Assembly (NCBI GenBank): GCA_937922235.1
Contig: CAKZVC010000016.1
Span: forward strand, 30,222 to 94,221
Length of the DNA: 64,000 bases
Source: an uncultured Acidimicrobiales bacterium
Lineage (GTDB): Bacteria; Actinomycetota; Acidimicrobiia; Acidimicrobiales; SHLQ01
Reading direction: 5' to 3'
Position numbers and translations under genes: made by a program
Notes under the pieces: model-generated
What the model was told of the DNA's origin: nothing
What the model saw: the letters and a program-made list of their open reading frames with translations, nothing else
The model's database searches: none
In this document: positions 8,600-16,575 of the stretch, in pieces
Position numbering within the stretch: position 1 is the first letter of the stretch
Layout: every line of letters starts with the position of its first letter

Positions 8600-9442
8600 A
8601 TGAGCAAAACCAACGCCAACGGTCCACTCGTCGATGCAGTGATCAGCGATCTCGACGGAACGTTCTGGTCGACGCGCAGCGAGGTCCATGAGAAGAGCCT
8701 TGCGACCGTCGCCGCGCTCGACGACGCAGGCGTTCCGTTCATGATCGCCACCGGCCGACGGGCCCAAGGGACGCTCCTTGGGCTTCGACCCGTTGGCCTT
8801 CACACTCGTCCAGGCATCTTGATGAATGGGGCGCTTGTTCGAGACTCGCTAGACGGAGAATCGTTTCTGGTCGAAGCAATCCAGCTCGATCAGGCCAGAG
8901 AGGTCCTGGACCTCTTTCGCTCGGGCGATCTCGAACCTGTGGCGTATGTTGACCACCCCGATACTGACATGCTCGTCGGGCCTGGGGGTGCGGCCGGTAA
9001 CGCCTACCTTGCACGAACTGTCGGGTATGCACGTGTCGAGTCGCTCGACGTAGCGCTTGCTGAAAACCCGGTGATCGGCTTCGGCGCCTTTGGGTTTGCG
9101 CTGGCACAACTTCAGCCCATTGCCGACCAGATCAACGCTGCTGGCCTCGCCACAGCGATCATCGGCGAGGCATTGTTCGAGGGCAATCACGGCCTGATGA
9201 TCCAAGCCCACGACGTCGACAAGCAGACCGGCATCGAGGCGTGGTGTGCCCGAACCGGGATCAACCCAAGCCGTCTCGCAGTTGTTGGAGACGGAAACAA
9301 CGACCGGCTGATGCTTGAGAACGCCAAGATCGCCATCGTTCCCGAAAGCGCACCTGCAGAAATCCGAGAGATTGCCGATGTCATCATTCCCCGCAACGAA
9401 GACGGCGGGTGGGAACGTATCCCGGAGATCATTGGACTCTAA
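8600..9442 (+). CDS. Cof-type HAD phosphatase
   Basis: 280 residues of the HAD IIB (Cof) subfamily. The nucleophile motif is AVISDLDGTFW (about residues 12-22), motif II is MIATGRRAQG (about 52-61), a long cap domain follows, and the C-terminal motif is VVGDGNNDRLMLENAKIAI. Members hydrolyse small phosphorylated metabolites such as sugar phosphates or pyridoxal phosphate; substrate unknown. Asp-Leu-Asp-Gly is intact, so activity is expected. A TACGAT hexamer at 8586-8591 lies eight bases before the ATG, suggesting a leaderless or nearly leaderless mRNA. Confidence 0.87.
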   Translation: MSKTNANGPLVDAVISDLDGTFWSTRSEVHEKSLATVAALDDAGVPFMIATGRRAQGTLLGLRPVGLHTRPGILMNGALVRDSLDGESFLVEAIQLDQAREVLDLFRSGDLEPVAYVDHPDTDMLVGPGGAAGNAYLARTVGYARVESLDVALAENPVIGFGAFGFALAQLQPIADQINAAGLATAIIGEALFEGNHGLMIQAHDVDKQTGIEAWCARTGINPSRLAVVGDGNNDRLMLENAKIAIVPESAPAEIREIADVIIPRNEDGGWERIPEIIGL

Positions 9443-9494
9443 TCATCGAGTCCAATCGCTGAATCGATAGCGACTCGCCGATACTGTGGCGCCC

Positions 9495-10373
9495 ATGGCA
9501 ACCATTGGTTTTATCGGGCTCGGCGCAATGGGATATCCCATGGCCGGCCATCTCGTCGCCGCTGGCCACACGGTCAGCGTTTTCAACCGCACAACTGCTG
9601 TCGCCGAGCGATTCGTCGGCGAATTCCCTGCGGCACGGCTCGCAGTGTCTCCAGCAGACGCATGCGCTGGTGCCGACTTTGGCATTCTGATCGTTGGCAA
9701 CGACGACAGCATTCGTTCGGTCGCGCTCGGTGACGACGGCGTTATCGCTGGGCTCCCCGACGGGTCGATTCTGATCGATCACACGACCGCTACTGCAATG
9801 ATCGCGACCGAGCTGGCCGAGGTCGCTGCAACGAAACACATCGGATGCCTCGACGCTCCCGTGTCCGGAGGCGAAGCTGGAGCGCAGAACGGCGTCCTAA
9901 CGATCATGTGCGGTGGCGATCAGAGCACGTTCGATGAAGCGCTGCCGATCATCACCCAGTACTCCAAGACCCGAACACTCATCGGCGGCACCGGAGCAGG
10001 CCAAACAACCAAGATGGTCAACCAGCTAGCAATCGCTGGACTGCTTCAGGGCCTGAGCGAGGCGCTGACGCTCGGGATTGAAGCCGGGCTCGATATGGAG
10101 AAGGTCCTAGCAACGATTTCTGATGGCGCTGCAGGTTCATGGCAGATGTCGAACCGCGGCCAGACCATGGTCGATGACCAGTTCGATTTCGGATTTGCAG
10201 TCGAATGGATGGTCAAAGACCTCGGGATCGCCCTTGCCGAAGCCAAACGACTCGGAGTTGATACCCCAATCGCAGCAACGGTCGCTGGCTATTTCGACGA
10301 ACTTATGGACGCCGGGGAATCTCGGAGCGACACTTCGGTGTTGATCCGTCGACTCCGTTCACCATCGTCCTAA
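9495..10373 (+). CDS. NAD(P)-dependent beta-hydroxyacid dehydrogenase (3-hydroxyisobutyrate dehydrogenase family)
   Basis: 292 residues. A GxGxMG Rossmann motif (TIGFIGLGAMGYPMAGHL) opens the protein. It is followed by the substrate-binding signature DAPVSGGEAGAQNGVLTIMCGG and the catalytic-Lys region GAGQTTKMVNQLAIAG, where Lys is the conserved proton donor. The family includes 3-hydroxyisobutyrate, tartronate semialdehyde and glyoxylate/succinic semialdehyde reductases. The exact substrate cannot be set. The ATG at 9495 is preferred to an upstream GTG at 9486 because the Rossmann fold starts immediately after it and a TACTGT hexamer lies seven bases upstream. Confidence 0.88.
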   Translation: MATIGFIGLGAMGYPMAGHLVAAGHTVSVFNRTTAVAERFVGEFPAARLAVSPADACAGADFGILIVGNDDSIRSVALGDDGVIAGLPDGSILIDHTTATAMIATELAEVAATKHIGCLDAPVSGGEAGAQNGVLTIMCGGDQSTFDEALPIITQYSKTRTLIGGTGAGQTTKMVNQLAIAGLLQGLSEALTLGIEAGLDMEKVLATISDGAAGSWQMSNRGQTMVDDQFDFGFAVEWMVKDLGIALAEAKRLGVDTPIAATVAGYFDELMDAGESRSDTSVLIRRLRSPSS

Positions 10374-10389
10374 CCCGTCACGCCGTCGG

Positions 10390-10413
10390 GCAACCACTCA
10401 ACCGAGTAGTTGC
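10390..10413 (+). terminator. weak stem-loop after the dehydrogenase gene
   Basis: GCAACCACTC, loop AACC, GAGTAGTTGC: a 10-bp stem with one mismatch, 17 bases after the stop at 10373. There is no U-run. It may end transcription before mtr. Confidence 0.35.
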
Positions 10414-10458
10414 GGACGAACCTGCTAACTAACCCGGCCTGCCCGGCGAAAGAGAATC

Positions 10459-11847
10459 ATGAACCACTTCGACCTGATGATCATCGGTACCGGATCGGGC
10501 AACTCGCTCCTCGGGCCCGAGTTTGCTGACCAGAAGGTGGCCATCGTCGAGCGCGGCGCCTTTGGCGGCACCTGCCTCAACGTGGGCTGCATCCCGTCCA
10601 AGATGTTCGTCTACGCCGCCGAGATGGCGCACCACGCACAACACACCGGTCCAAAGCTTGGAGTCCACACTTCCTTTGAGGGAGCTGACTGGCCAGCAAT
10701 CCGCGACCGGGTATTTGGACGAATCGACCCGATCGCGGTAGGCGGCGAAGAGTACCGAACGTCCTCTGACGAACAAGAGAACGTCACGGTATTCAAAGGA
10801 TCGGGTCGCTTTGTTGGTGACAAGACCCTCGAGATCGCCATGCTCGCCGGCGGCACCGAGACCATCACGGCAGACAAGGTCGTCCTCGCTGCGGGTGCAC
10901 GAATCCTGATCCCTGACGTCGTGTCGCAGTCGAATGTCGATTACTACACCTCCGACACGATCATGCGTGTCGATGCGCTGCCCGAGCGGTTGATCGTGCT
11001 GGGCGGGGGCTACATCGGCGCCGAGCTTGGCAACGTGTTCGGTTCGCTCGGTTCGAAGGTCACGATCATCAACCGCGGCTCGGCGATGATCCGCCGTGAA
11101 GACCCCGACATCCGCAGCCGGTTCACCGAGTCGTACGCCGAACGGTTCGACGTTCGATTGAACACCTCGATCATCGACATGCACCAGGACGGCGATGGCA
11201 CGGTCACGATCAACGCCACAGAGAACGGCGAACCCGTCACGATTGTTGGCGACGCTCTGCTCGTGGCTATCGGACGTATACCCAATGGCGACGAGCTCAA
11301 CGTTGCCGCAACCGGAGTGGCGCTCGATGAAAAGGGATATGTCGTTGCCGATGAGCACCTTCGCACCGCCAACCCCGACGTTTGGGCGCTCGGCGACATC
11401 AACAACCCGGCCCAGCTCAAGCACACCGCAAACGCCGACGCTCGAGTTGTCGCTCACAACCTGTTGAACCCCGACGATCTGCACACGATCGACCGAACCC
11501 TCACGCCGCACGCAATCTTTGGCTACCCGCAGGTAGCTGCAGTGGGCCTTACCGAACCGGAAGCAGTCGCAGCTGGCCTAAACATCGTCACGACCGTGCA
11601 CTCCTACGGGTCTGCGGCCTATGGATGGGCCATGGAAGACACAACGAGTGTGTGCAAACTTATTGCTGACGCCGACACACGACTGCTTCTCGGCGCACAC
11701 ATCATCGGCCCCCAGGCGTCGACACTGATTCAGCAACTCATCCAAGGAATGACCTTCGGTCAAACAGTGGACCAGATGGCCCGAGGCCAGCTCTACATCC
11801 ACCCGGCGCTCAACGAAGTTGTCGAACAGGCCTTGCTGAATCTGTAA
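10459..11847 (+). CDS. mtr: mycothione reductase
   Basis: 462 residues of the pyridine nucleotide-disulfide oxidoreductase family. The N-terminal FAD motif is followed by the redox-active disulfide GGTCLNVGCIPSKM (residues 35-48), the NAD(P) motif LGGGYIGAELGNVFGSLG and a C-terminal HPALNEVVEQALL with the His-Glu pair. The N-terminus MNHFDLMIIGTGSGNS matches mycothione reductases rather than lipoamide dehydrogenases. The enzyme reduces mycothiol disulfide with NADPH and supports the actinobacterial origin of the window. AAAGAGA lies a few bases before the ATG, so this gene has a conventional leader. Confidence 0.92.
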   Translation: MNHFDLMIIGTGSGNSLLGPEFADQKVAIVERGAFGGTCLNVGCIPSKMFVYAAEMAHHAQHTGPKLGVHTSFEGADWPAIRDRVFGRIDPIAVGGEEYRTSSDEQENVTVFKGSGRFVGDKTLEIAMLAGGTETITADKVVLAAGARILIPDVVSQSNVDYYTSDTIMRVDALPERLIVLGGGYIGAELGNVFGSLGSKVTIINRGSAMIRREDPDIRSRFTESYAERFDVRLNTSIIDMHQDGDGTVTINATENGEPVTIVGDALLVAIGRIPNGDELNVAATGVALDEKGYVVADEHLRTANPDVWALGDINNPAQLKHTANADARVVAHNLLNPDDLHTIDRTLTPHAIFGYPQVAAVGLTEPEAVAAGLNIVTTVHSYGSAAYGWAMEDTTSVCKLIADADTRLLLGAHIIGPQASTLIQQLIQGMTFGQTVDQMARGQLYIHPALNEVVEQALLNL

Positions 11848-11993
11848 TTCCCACGCGTTCGGTCTCTTGAGGCCGGCGGCAAGGGCTGTTTAGCGGCGGC
11901 TTATGCCCGCGCAGCGGTTTTCGAGTTCTTGACGGTCGAAAAGTTGCGCCATGAAACGGTCATTTTCCCAGCAATCTTGGGGGCGGTTGCGGC

Positions 11994-12018
11994 CCTATAG
12001 GTCCAAAAGTCCTATAGG
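11994..12018. promoter_or_regulatory. twin CCTATAGG palindromes upstream of the conservon
   Basis: Two exact copies of the palindrome CCTATAGG occur at 11994-12001 and 12011-12018, start-to-start 17 bases, in the 232-base gap before the conservon kinase. The arrangement looks like a dimeric-repressor operator pair or overlapping -10 elements. No known regulator motif is matched with confidence. Confidence 0.45.
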
Positions 12019-12079
12019 AGAGGTAGGGATCGTTCCGACCTAGAGATGAGCGACTGTCATCGCGTGTCGCAAGGAACGG

Positions 12080-14851
12080 ATGAGGATGGGACCGAAACTC
12101 AAACGGAATCACGAAACAGTGATTGATACGGAACCGACGACCACCAAGGTCACGTCGATCCGCAAACGCATTCTTCAGCGCGTCCTTCCCGTAGCGCTGC
12201 TCCCGCTGCTTCTTCTGAGCTTGTTCACCATCGGTGGCATCTTCCTCCTCCAGCGCCAAACGGCTGACGCTGTTGGCTCTGCCGAAGAAGTTCTCACCGA
12301 AGAGGTCGTCGAGGATGGAGTCACCCGTGCATCTGAACGTGCAGCCCGAGACCTCGCCGAATACGTCGACCAGTGGGTCTTTCGCTCAAACCGCTTGAAC
12401 GACACTGCTGAATTCCGCAAGACCGTCACCGAGGTCAGCGTCGACGTCAGCAACGCCCAGCTCAACCCCGCCGACGCAACCGGCTTCGAGAACGCACTCA
12501 CCGGTCCGCTCACCACCCGAACCCGAGTCCTTGCACTCACCCTCCGTGAGCAGCTTCGTACGTTCGAAGAGGACGAGAACCTTCAGGTTCTCCTCGTGTC
12601 TGAAGACGGCTACACCATCGGTGGAACCAACGAGGACAGCCCGCTCGATCACTCCCAGGAACTCTGGTTCCAGCGGGCCAAGGAGACCGGCTTGTCATTC
12701 CGAACGTTCGTCAACGACGGAGACGGACCAGCCGCATTCGAGCTCGCATTCTGGACGCAGGCTCCTGCCAACGTCGATGGTGGCGCCGTTCTTCGTGTTC
12801 GCGTTGCCATGAACAACGTCCAGTGGATCCTCGACGAAATCGCGGCAGATGATGCCGTGACCGTATCGCTCGTCGACACCTCGGAGTCGGTATTGCTCGC
12901 CGACACCGGCACCCAGCACTCCGCTGCAGTGATGTTCGACCAGGGCATGCTCATGAGCGATCAGACCGGCCTAAACCGGGAGCTCCTCGCCGAAGGTACC
13001 GTGCAGAACGATGTCACCGTTACCGCTGCTCGCCGAGTTGCCGACCGCATGGACAACGAAGCCAACGTTGCCTTCAACTGGCTCACGCAGACGAACCAGT
13101 CGCTCGAAGTTGCAGGTGGCTCGCTCGCCGATGTTCGTGCGGTTTCGGACAATGTGGCCCAGCTCCGCCAGTTCCTCGTACTCGGCGTCGTCGCCTTCCT
13201 TCTCCTGGCCTCATTGCTTGCGTTCATCGCTATCCGTTCGGTAGCAAGCCAGATCACCAAGCCAATCAAGGTGCTCTCCGATCAGGCTCGGGACGCTGCG
13301 GGCGAGGGCATCCCCGCAATCGTTGAGGCTGCCCGAACATCGGAAGACCTTCCTGATCTTCCGGAGTTCGATGTCGACTCCAACGATGAAATCGCAATTC
13401 TTGCTCACTCGATGAACACCATGCAGGAAGCTGCGGTGGACCTCGCAGCTGGCCAGGCAAAGCTTCGTCGTCAGAACGTGGCTCGAACCTTCGTTAGCCT
13501 CGGTCGACGTAACCAGAACCTCCTGAACCGCCAGCTCGAGTTCATTACCGAACTCGAACAACAGGAGCAGGACGCCGACCTTCTCGAGAGCCTTTTCCGC
13601 CTCGATCACCTCGCGACTCGCATGCGTCGCAACGCAGAGAACCTGCTGGTACTCGCTGGCGAGCAGACTCCACGCCGTTGGGGTCGCCCAATCGCAATCC
13701 GAGACGTCTTGCGTGCAGCAGCATCGGAGATTGCCGACTACCCGCGTGTTCGCCTTGGCGATATCGATGCAGCGACCGTTTCCGGTGGTCTCGCAACCGA
13801 CCTTTCGCACCTCATCGCAGAGCTCTTGGAGAACGCTGGCAGTTTCTCTCCTCCAAATACCCCAATCGAAGTGCTCGGCCAGCACACCTCGACGCATTAT
13901 CGCCTTGCGATCGTCGATCAGGGCATCGGCATGGACCCGCAGGCACTCGCTCAGGTAAACGACCGCTTGAAGAACCCGGTCGACTTCGCCGATGCTCCGT
14001 CCGCCTACCTCGGCCTCTTCGTGGTCGGTCGTCTTGCACAGGAAATGGGCATCACTGTCCGCCTGGCGAGCGCAGACCCAACCGGCGAAGGCCGTCGTCG
14101 CGGCACGATCGCATTCGTCGATCTCCCAGTTGCCTTGCTCAGCTCCGAAACCGCTGCGCCTATCGAACTCGAGGGTTCCGACGGTGTTGCTCGTCGCACC
14201 GGCGAAGTTGACGCGGCACAAACTGCCGGTCCGGCTGCCACACCTGCACCCGCGGCACCAGCTGTCGCCCCTGCCGCACCGGTGCCACAGGCCTTGCCGA
14301 CACCAACGCCGGCTCCAGTTTCTGAAGAAACCACCGCTGCGGGCTTCCCGAAGCGATCTCGAGGCGCCACGAGCGTTCCAAGCTCGCCAGTGGTCATGAC
14401 CCCTTCGAAGCCAGCCGAAGCAGAACCTGCCGCTGCTGCTCCGGCCGCCGCAGCTCCAACCGCACCTGCAACCGAGATCACCGCCGCTGGGTTCCCAAAG
14501 CGTGGCAGCTCCAGTGGCACCGCTCCGGCGCCTCAGCCTGCCGCGGCTCCAGCGACCGCAGGCGAAGCTGCTGCGCCGATCAAGCGCGACGCGGCCAACG
14601 TATCGAACTCGCTTCGTAGCATTCGTGAAGCAGTTGCCCGCGGCCGTGCGACCGGGCAGGCGCAAACTGCGATGCCGAATCCCTCAGTATCAACGCCACC
14701 TGTGCCGATAGCTCCTGTAGTGCCGGAAGCATCTCCGCCTCCAGCAGCTGCTCCTCAGCAGGCCGCACCGCAGCAAGACGCTGCTCCGCAGCCGTCGGCT
14801 GTTCCGCAGCACCCAACCACCCAGCCAACCCACCCCACGGGGAGCGAATAA
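12080..14851 (+). CDS. conservon sensor histidine kinase-like protein (CvnA type)
   Basis: About 923 residues. A membrane segment (about 35-57), a long extracytoplasmic region, a second membrane segment (about 363-388) and a HAMP linker precede the kinase core. The core has an atypical H-box (LDHLATRMRRNAENLL, about 508), an N-box (LLENAGSFSPPN, about 582), VDQGIGMDP and GLFVVGRLAQEMG. This order matches CvnA proteins of Streptomyces conservons. A roughly 200-residue Ala/Pro-rich tail carries two copies of AAGFPKR and ends in SLRSIREAVARG. The start could be 12080 or 12086; AAGGAA at 12071-12076 is better spaced for 12086. It heads a four-gene operon; the TAA of this gene directly abuts the next ATG. 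Confidence 0.9.
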   Translation: MRMGPKLKRNHETVIDTEPTTTKVTSIRKRILQRVLPVALLPLLLLSLFTIGGIFLLQRQTADAVGSAEEVLTEEVVEDGVTRASERAARDLAEYVDQWVFRSNRLNDTAEFRKTVTEVSVDVSNAQLNPADATGFENALTGPLTTRTRVLALTLREQLRTFEEDENLQVLLVSEDGYTIGGTNEDSPLDHSQELWFQRAKETGLSFRTFVNDGDGPAAFELAFWTQAPANVDGGAVLRVRVAMNNVQWILDEIAADDAVTVSLVDTSESVLLADTGTQHSAAVMFDQGMLMSDQTGLNRELLAEGTVQNDVTVTAARRVADRMDNEANVAFNWLTQTNQSLEVAGGSLADVRAVSDNVAQLRQFLVLGVVAFLLLASLLAFIAIRSVASQITKPIKVLSDQARDAAGEGIPAIVEAARTSEDLPDLPEFDVDSNDEIAILAHSMNTMQEAAVDLAAGQAKLRRQNVARTFVSLGRRNQNLLNRQLEFITELEQQEQDADLLESLFRLDHLATRMRRNAENLLVLAGEQTPRRWGRPIAIRDVLRAAASEIADYPRVRLGDIDAATVSGGLATDLSHLIAELLENAGSFSPPNTPIEVLGQHTSTHYRLAIVDQGIGMDPQALAQVNDRLKNPVDFADAPSAYLGLFVVGRLAQEMGITVRLASADPTGEGRRRGTIAFVDLPVALLSSETAAPIELEGSDGVARRTGEVDAAQTAGPAATPAPAAPAVAPAAPVPQALPTPTPAPVSEETTAAGFPKRSRGATSVPSSPVVMTPSKPAEAEPAAAAPAAAAPTAPATEITAAGFPKRGSSSGTAPAPQPAAAPATAGEAAAPIKRDAANVSNSLRSIREAVARGRATGQAQTAMPNPSVSTPPVPIAPVVPEASPPPAAAPQQAAPQQDAAPQPSAVPQHPTTQPTHPTGSE

Positions 14852-15271
14852 ATGACCGTATCGTCCGAAGCACAGAACTTTGCCTGGCTCCTGTCCCGGT
14901 TCGCCCAGGACACTGCCGGCGTCCGCGAAGCAGTCGCCGTGTCGGCTGATGGTCTTCTCCTTGCCTCCTCGGCCGGGATCGACACCACTGGCGTCGATCA
15001 GTTCGCCGCAATTGCGGCCGGCCTCACCAGCCTGACAAACGGCGCAGCCGTGTGTCTTGGGTGCGGCGTAGTCGACCAGGTCGTCGTCGAGATGAGCATG
15101 GGCAACCTGTTCGTCATGTCGATGGGTCACGGCGCATCACTCGCCGTCTTGTGTCAATCTGGAGCAGACATTGCTCAGGTCGCCTACGAGATGACCCTCC
15201 TCGCCGAACGCGCAGGCGCTGCTCTCTCACCTGAGCTCATCAGCGAGCTCAAGAACGTGCTCACGGTTTAG
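14852..15271 (+). CDS. Roadblock/LC7 domain protein (CvnB type, MglB-like)
   Basis: 139 residues, one Roadblock/LC7 domain (AVAVSADGLLLASS at about 30-43, then FVMSMGHGASLAVL). In conservons and gliding systems such proteins dimerise and act as regulators of the partner small GTPase. It starts immediately after the stop of the kinase gene, with no gap, and precedes the DUF742 gene by 23 bases. This is the fixed second position of a conservon operon. No membrane segment; cytosolic, probably recruited to the kinase at the membrane. Confidence 0.92.
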   Translation: MTVSSEAQNFAWLLSRFAQDTAGVREAVAVSADGLLLASSAGIDTTGVDQFAAIAAGLTSLTNGAAVCLGCGVVDQVVVEMSMGNLFVMSMGHGASLAVLCQSGADIAQVAYEMTLLAERAGAALSPELISELKNVLTV

Positions 15272-15294
15272 CCAACAGTTGCCGAAGGAACGCC

Positions 15295-15648
15295 ATGGGG
15301 AATGACGACGACACAGAACTGATGGACTCAGGATCATTCATGCGTCCGTACCTGCTTACGGGCGGACGAACGCGCAGCGACGCCGGCGAACTCGCCGTCG
15401 AAGCAATGGTCGCGGTGAGCGCCGGCGCTCCAATGCCTTCCCAGAAAGAACTCGCACAGATCTACGACCTGTGCCAAACACCGAATTCAATTGCGGAGAT
15501 CTCCGCAAAGTGCTCGATGCCTTTGGGCGTGGCTCGAGTACTCGTTGCAGACCTTTGGGGTGACGGCACCCTCGAGGTTCTCGAAACAACACGCTCAGAC
15601 GACATCGCAATTGTAAGGAGACTGCTCGATGGCATCAGGAACCGATAA
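15295..15648 (+). CDS. DUF742 protein (CvnC type)
   Basis: 117 residues with the DUF742 pattern: FMRPYLLTGGRTRS at the N-terminus, an IYDLCQTPNSIAEISAKCSMPLGVARVLVADL helix-turn-helix-like middle, and a short C-terminus. DUF742 proteins form the third member of conservons; the fold suggests a winged helix, but DNA binding is unproven. AAGGAACGCC precedes the ATG. Its 3' end overlaps the GTPase gene by 20 bases, so translation of the two is coupled, as in Streptomyces conservons. Confidence 0.92.
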   Translation: MGNDDDTELMDSGSFMRPYLLTGGRTRSDAGELAVEAMVAVSAGAPMPSQKELAQIYDLCQTPNSIAEISAKCSMPLGVARVLVADLWGDGTLEVLETTRSDDIAIVRRLLDGIRNR

Positions 15649-16336
15649 CGCACCCCAGGCTCGTCCGGTATCTGCAAAGGTCGTCGTCTCGGGCGGCTTT
15701 GGCGTAGGTAAGACCACCTTCGTCAGCGCAGTTTCCGAGATCGCACCACTTCGCACCGAAGCAAAGATGACCAGCGCTGCAAGCGAGGTCGACGACGGAA
15801 CACTCGTTGCGTCCAAGACCAGCACCACCGTGGCAATGGACTTTGGCAAGATCACCGTCGACCAGGGCCTCGTGCTCTACGTCTTCGGCACTCCAGGCCA
15901 GGACCGCTTTGGCTTCATGTGGAACGACATCACCGCAGGAGCGCTCGGCGCCCTCATCCTTGTCGACACCCGCCGCCTCGACGAGTGCTTCAATGCAATC
16001 GACTTCTTCGAGCAGCGCAACGTTCCGTTCATCATTGGACTGAACCAATTCGACGGCGCACCACATCACGACACCGAAGACATCCGAGAAGCCCTCGATC
16101 TTCCGAAGTACGTGCCGATCATCCGCACCGACGCTCGAAGCAGCGATGGCGCTCTCGACACGCTCGTACAGCTGCTCTCGCACATTCTGACGACGTTGGC
16201 CCAGAACGCTACGCCAGTGGCAGCCGCAGCCCCGGCACCCGTTGCAGCACCTGAACCACAACGCGCCGCACCAGTTGTCACCAACGACATGCGCAGCGCC
16301 GCCATGAGCGCCCTAGCCGCCGAACGCGGGCAATAG
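15629..16336 (+). CDS. conservon GTP-binding protein (CvnD type, Ras/MglA-like)
   Basis: 235 residues. GTPase motifs are complete: G1 GGFGVGKTTFV (about residues 18-28), G3 FGTPGQDRFGF (about 90-100) and an Asn-x-x-Asp G4 in GLNQFDG (about 138). A family-typical ATP/GTP-binding protein of conservons, expected to switch state under control of the Roadblock partner. The last 40 residues are an Ala/Pro-rich tail, like that of the kinase in this operon. Start ATG overlaps the DUF742 gene; AAGGAG is placed a few bases before it. The gene closes the four-gene operon. Confidence 0.93.
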   Translation: MASGTDNAPQARPVSAKVVVSGGFGVGKTTFVSAVSEIAPLRTEAKMTSAASEVDDGTLVASKTSTTVAMDFGKITVDQGLVLYVFGTPGQDRFGFMWNDITAGALGALILVDTRRLDECFNAIDFFEQRNVPFIIGLNQFDGAPHHDTEDIREALDLPKYVPIIRTDARSSDGALDTLVQLLSHILTTLAQNATPVAAAAPAPVAAPEPQRAAPVVTNDMRSAAMSALAAERGQ

Positions 16337-16340
16337 TTTT

Positions 16341-16367
16341 TCGACACTTCCGGTCGAGATCCGCGGA
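16341..16367. repeat. 27-bp direct repeat, copy 1
   Basis: The first of two identical 27-bp units 70 bases apart. Each contains an inverted repeat TCGAC-N7-GTCGA followed by the palindrome TCCGCGGA. It starts five bases after the stop of the conservon GTPase gene. Confidence 0.8.
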
Positions 16368-16410
16368 GGCTTCCAAGTTCGCTACGCGAGCTCCGCTCTC
16401 CTGCAACTTC

Positions 16411-16437
16411 TCGACACTTCCGGTCGAGATCCGCGGA
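16411..16437. repeat. 27-bp direct repeat, copy 2
   Basis: Identical to the unit at 16341-16367. It resembles a REP-like intergenic element, a pair of terminator hairpins or a twin operator; the sequence does not decide. Confidence 0.8.
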
Positions 16438-16509
16438 CGCCGACATGGTCGTCCGCTCCGCTCCCTCCCCCAGCGCGCTCTCTGAAAGCGACGTTTCGAG
16501 GCCCCCCCG

Positions 16510-16526
16510 CAAACGCTTCGCGTTTG
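16510..16526 (+). terminator. stem-loop between conservon and phosphatase gene
   Basis: CAAACGC-TTC-GCGTTTG, a perfect 7-bp stem, followed by the palindrome AAACTCGAGTTT at 16533-16544. It lies in the convergent gap and may terminate either gene; no U-run. Confidence 0.45.
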
Positions 16527-16575
16527 GGCGAGAAACTCGAGTTTGGGGAAGCCCGCCAGGGCTGAGCCAATACCC

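Noticed and set aside
10429..11511. Minus-strand frame of 360 codons opposite mtr
   Set aside because: The mycothione reductase motifs on the other strand are complete; this frame is an antisense shadow.
13211..14665. Minus-strand frame of 484 codons opposite the conservon kinase
   Set aside because: Low-complexity Arg/Gly/Trp sequence from the complement of an Ala/Pro-rich tail; no domain.
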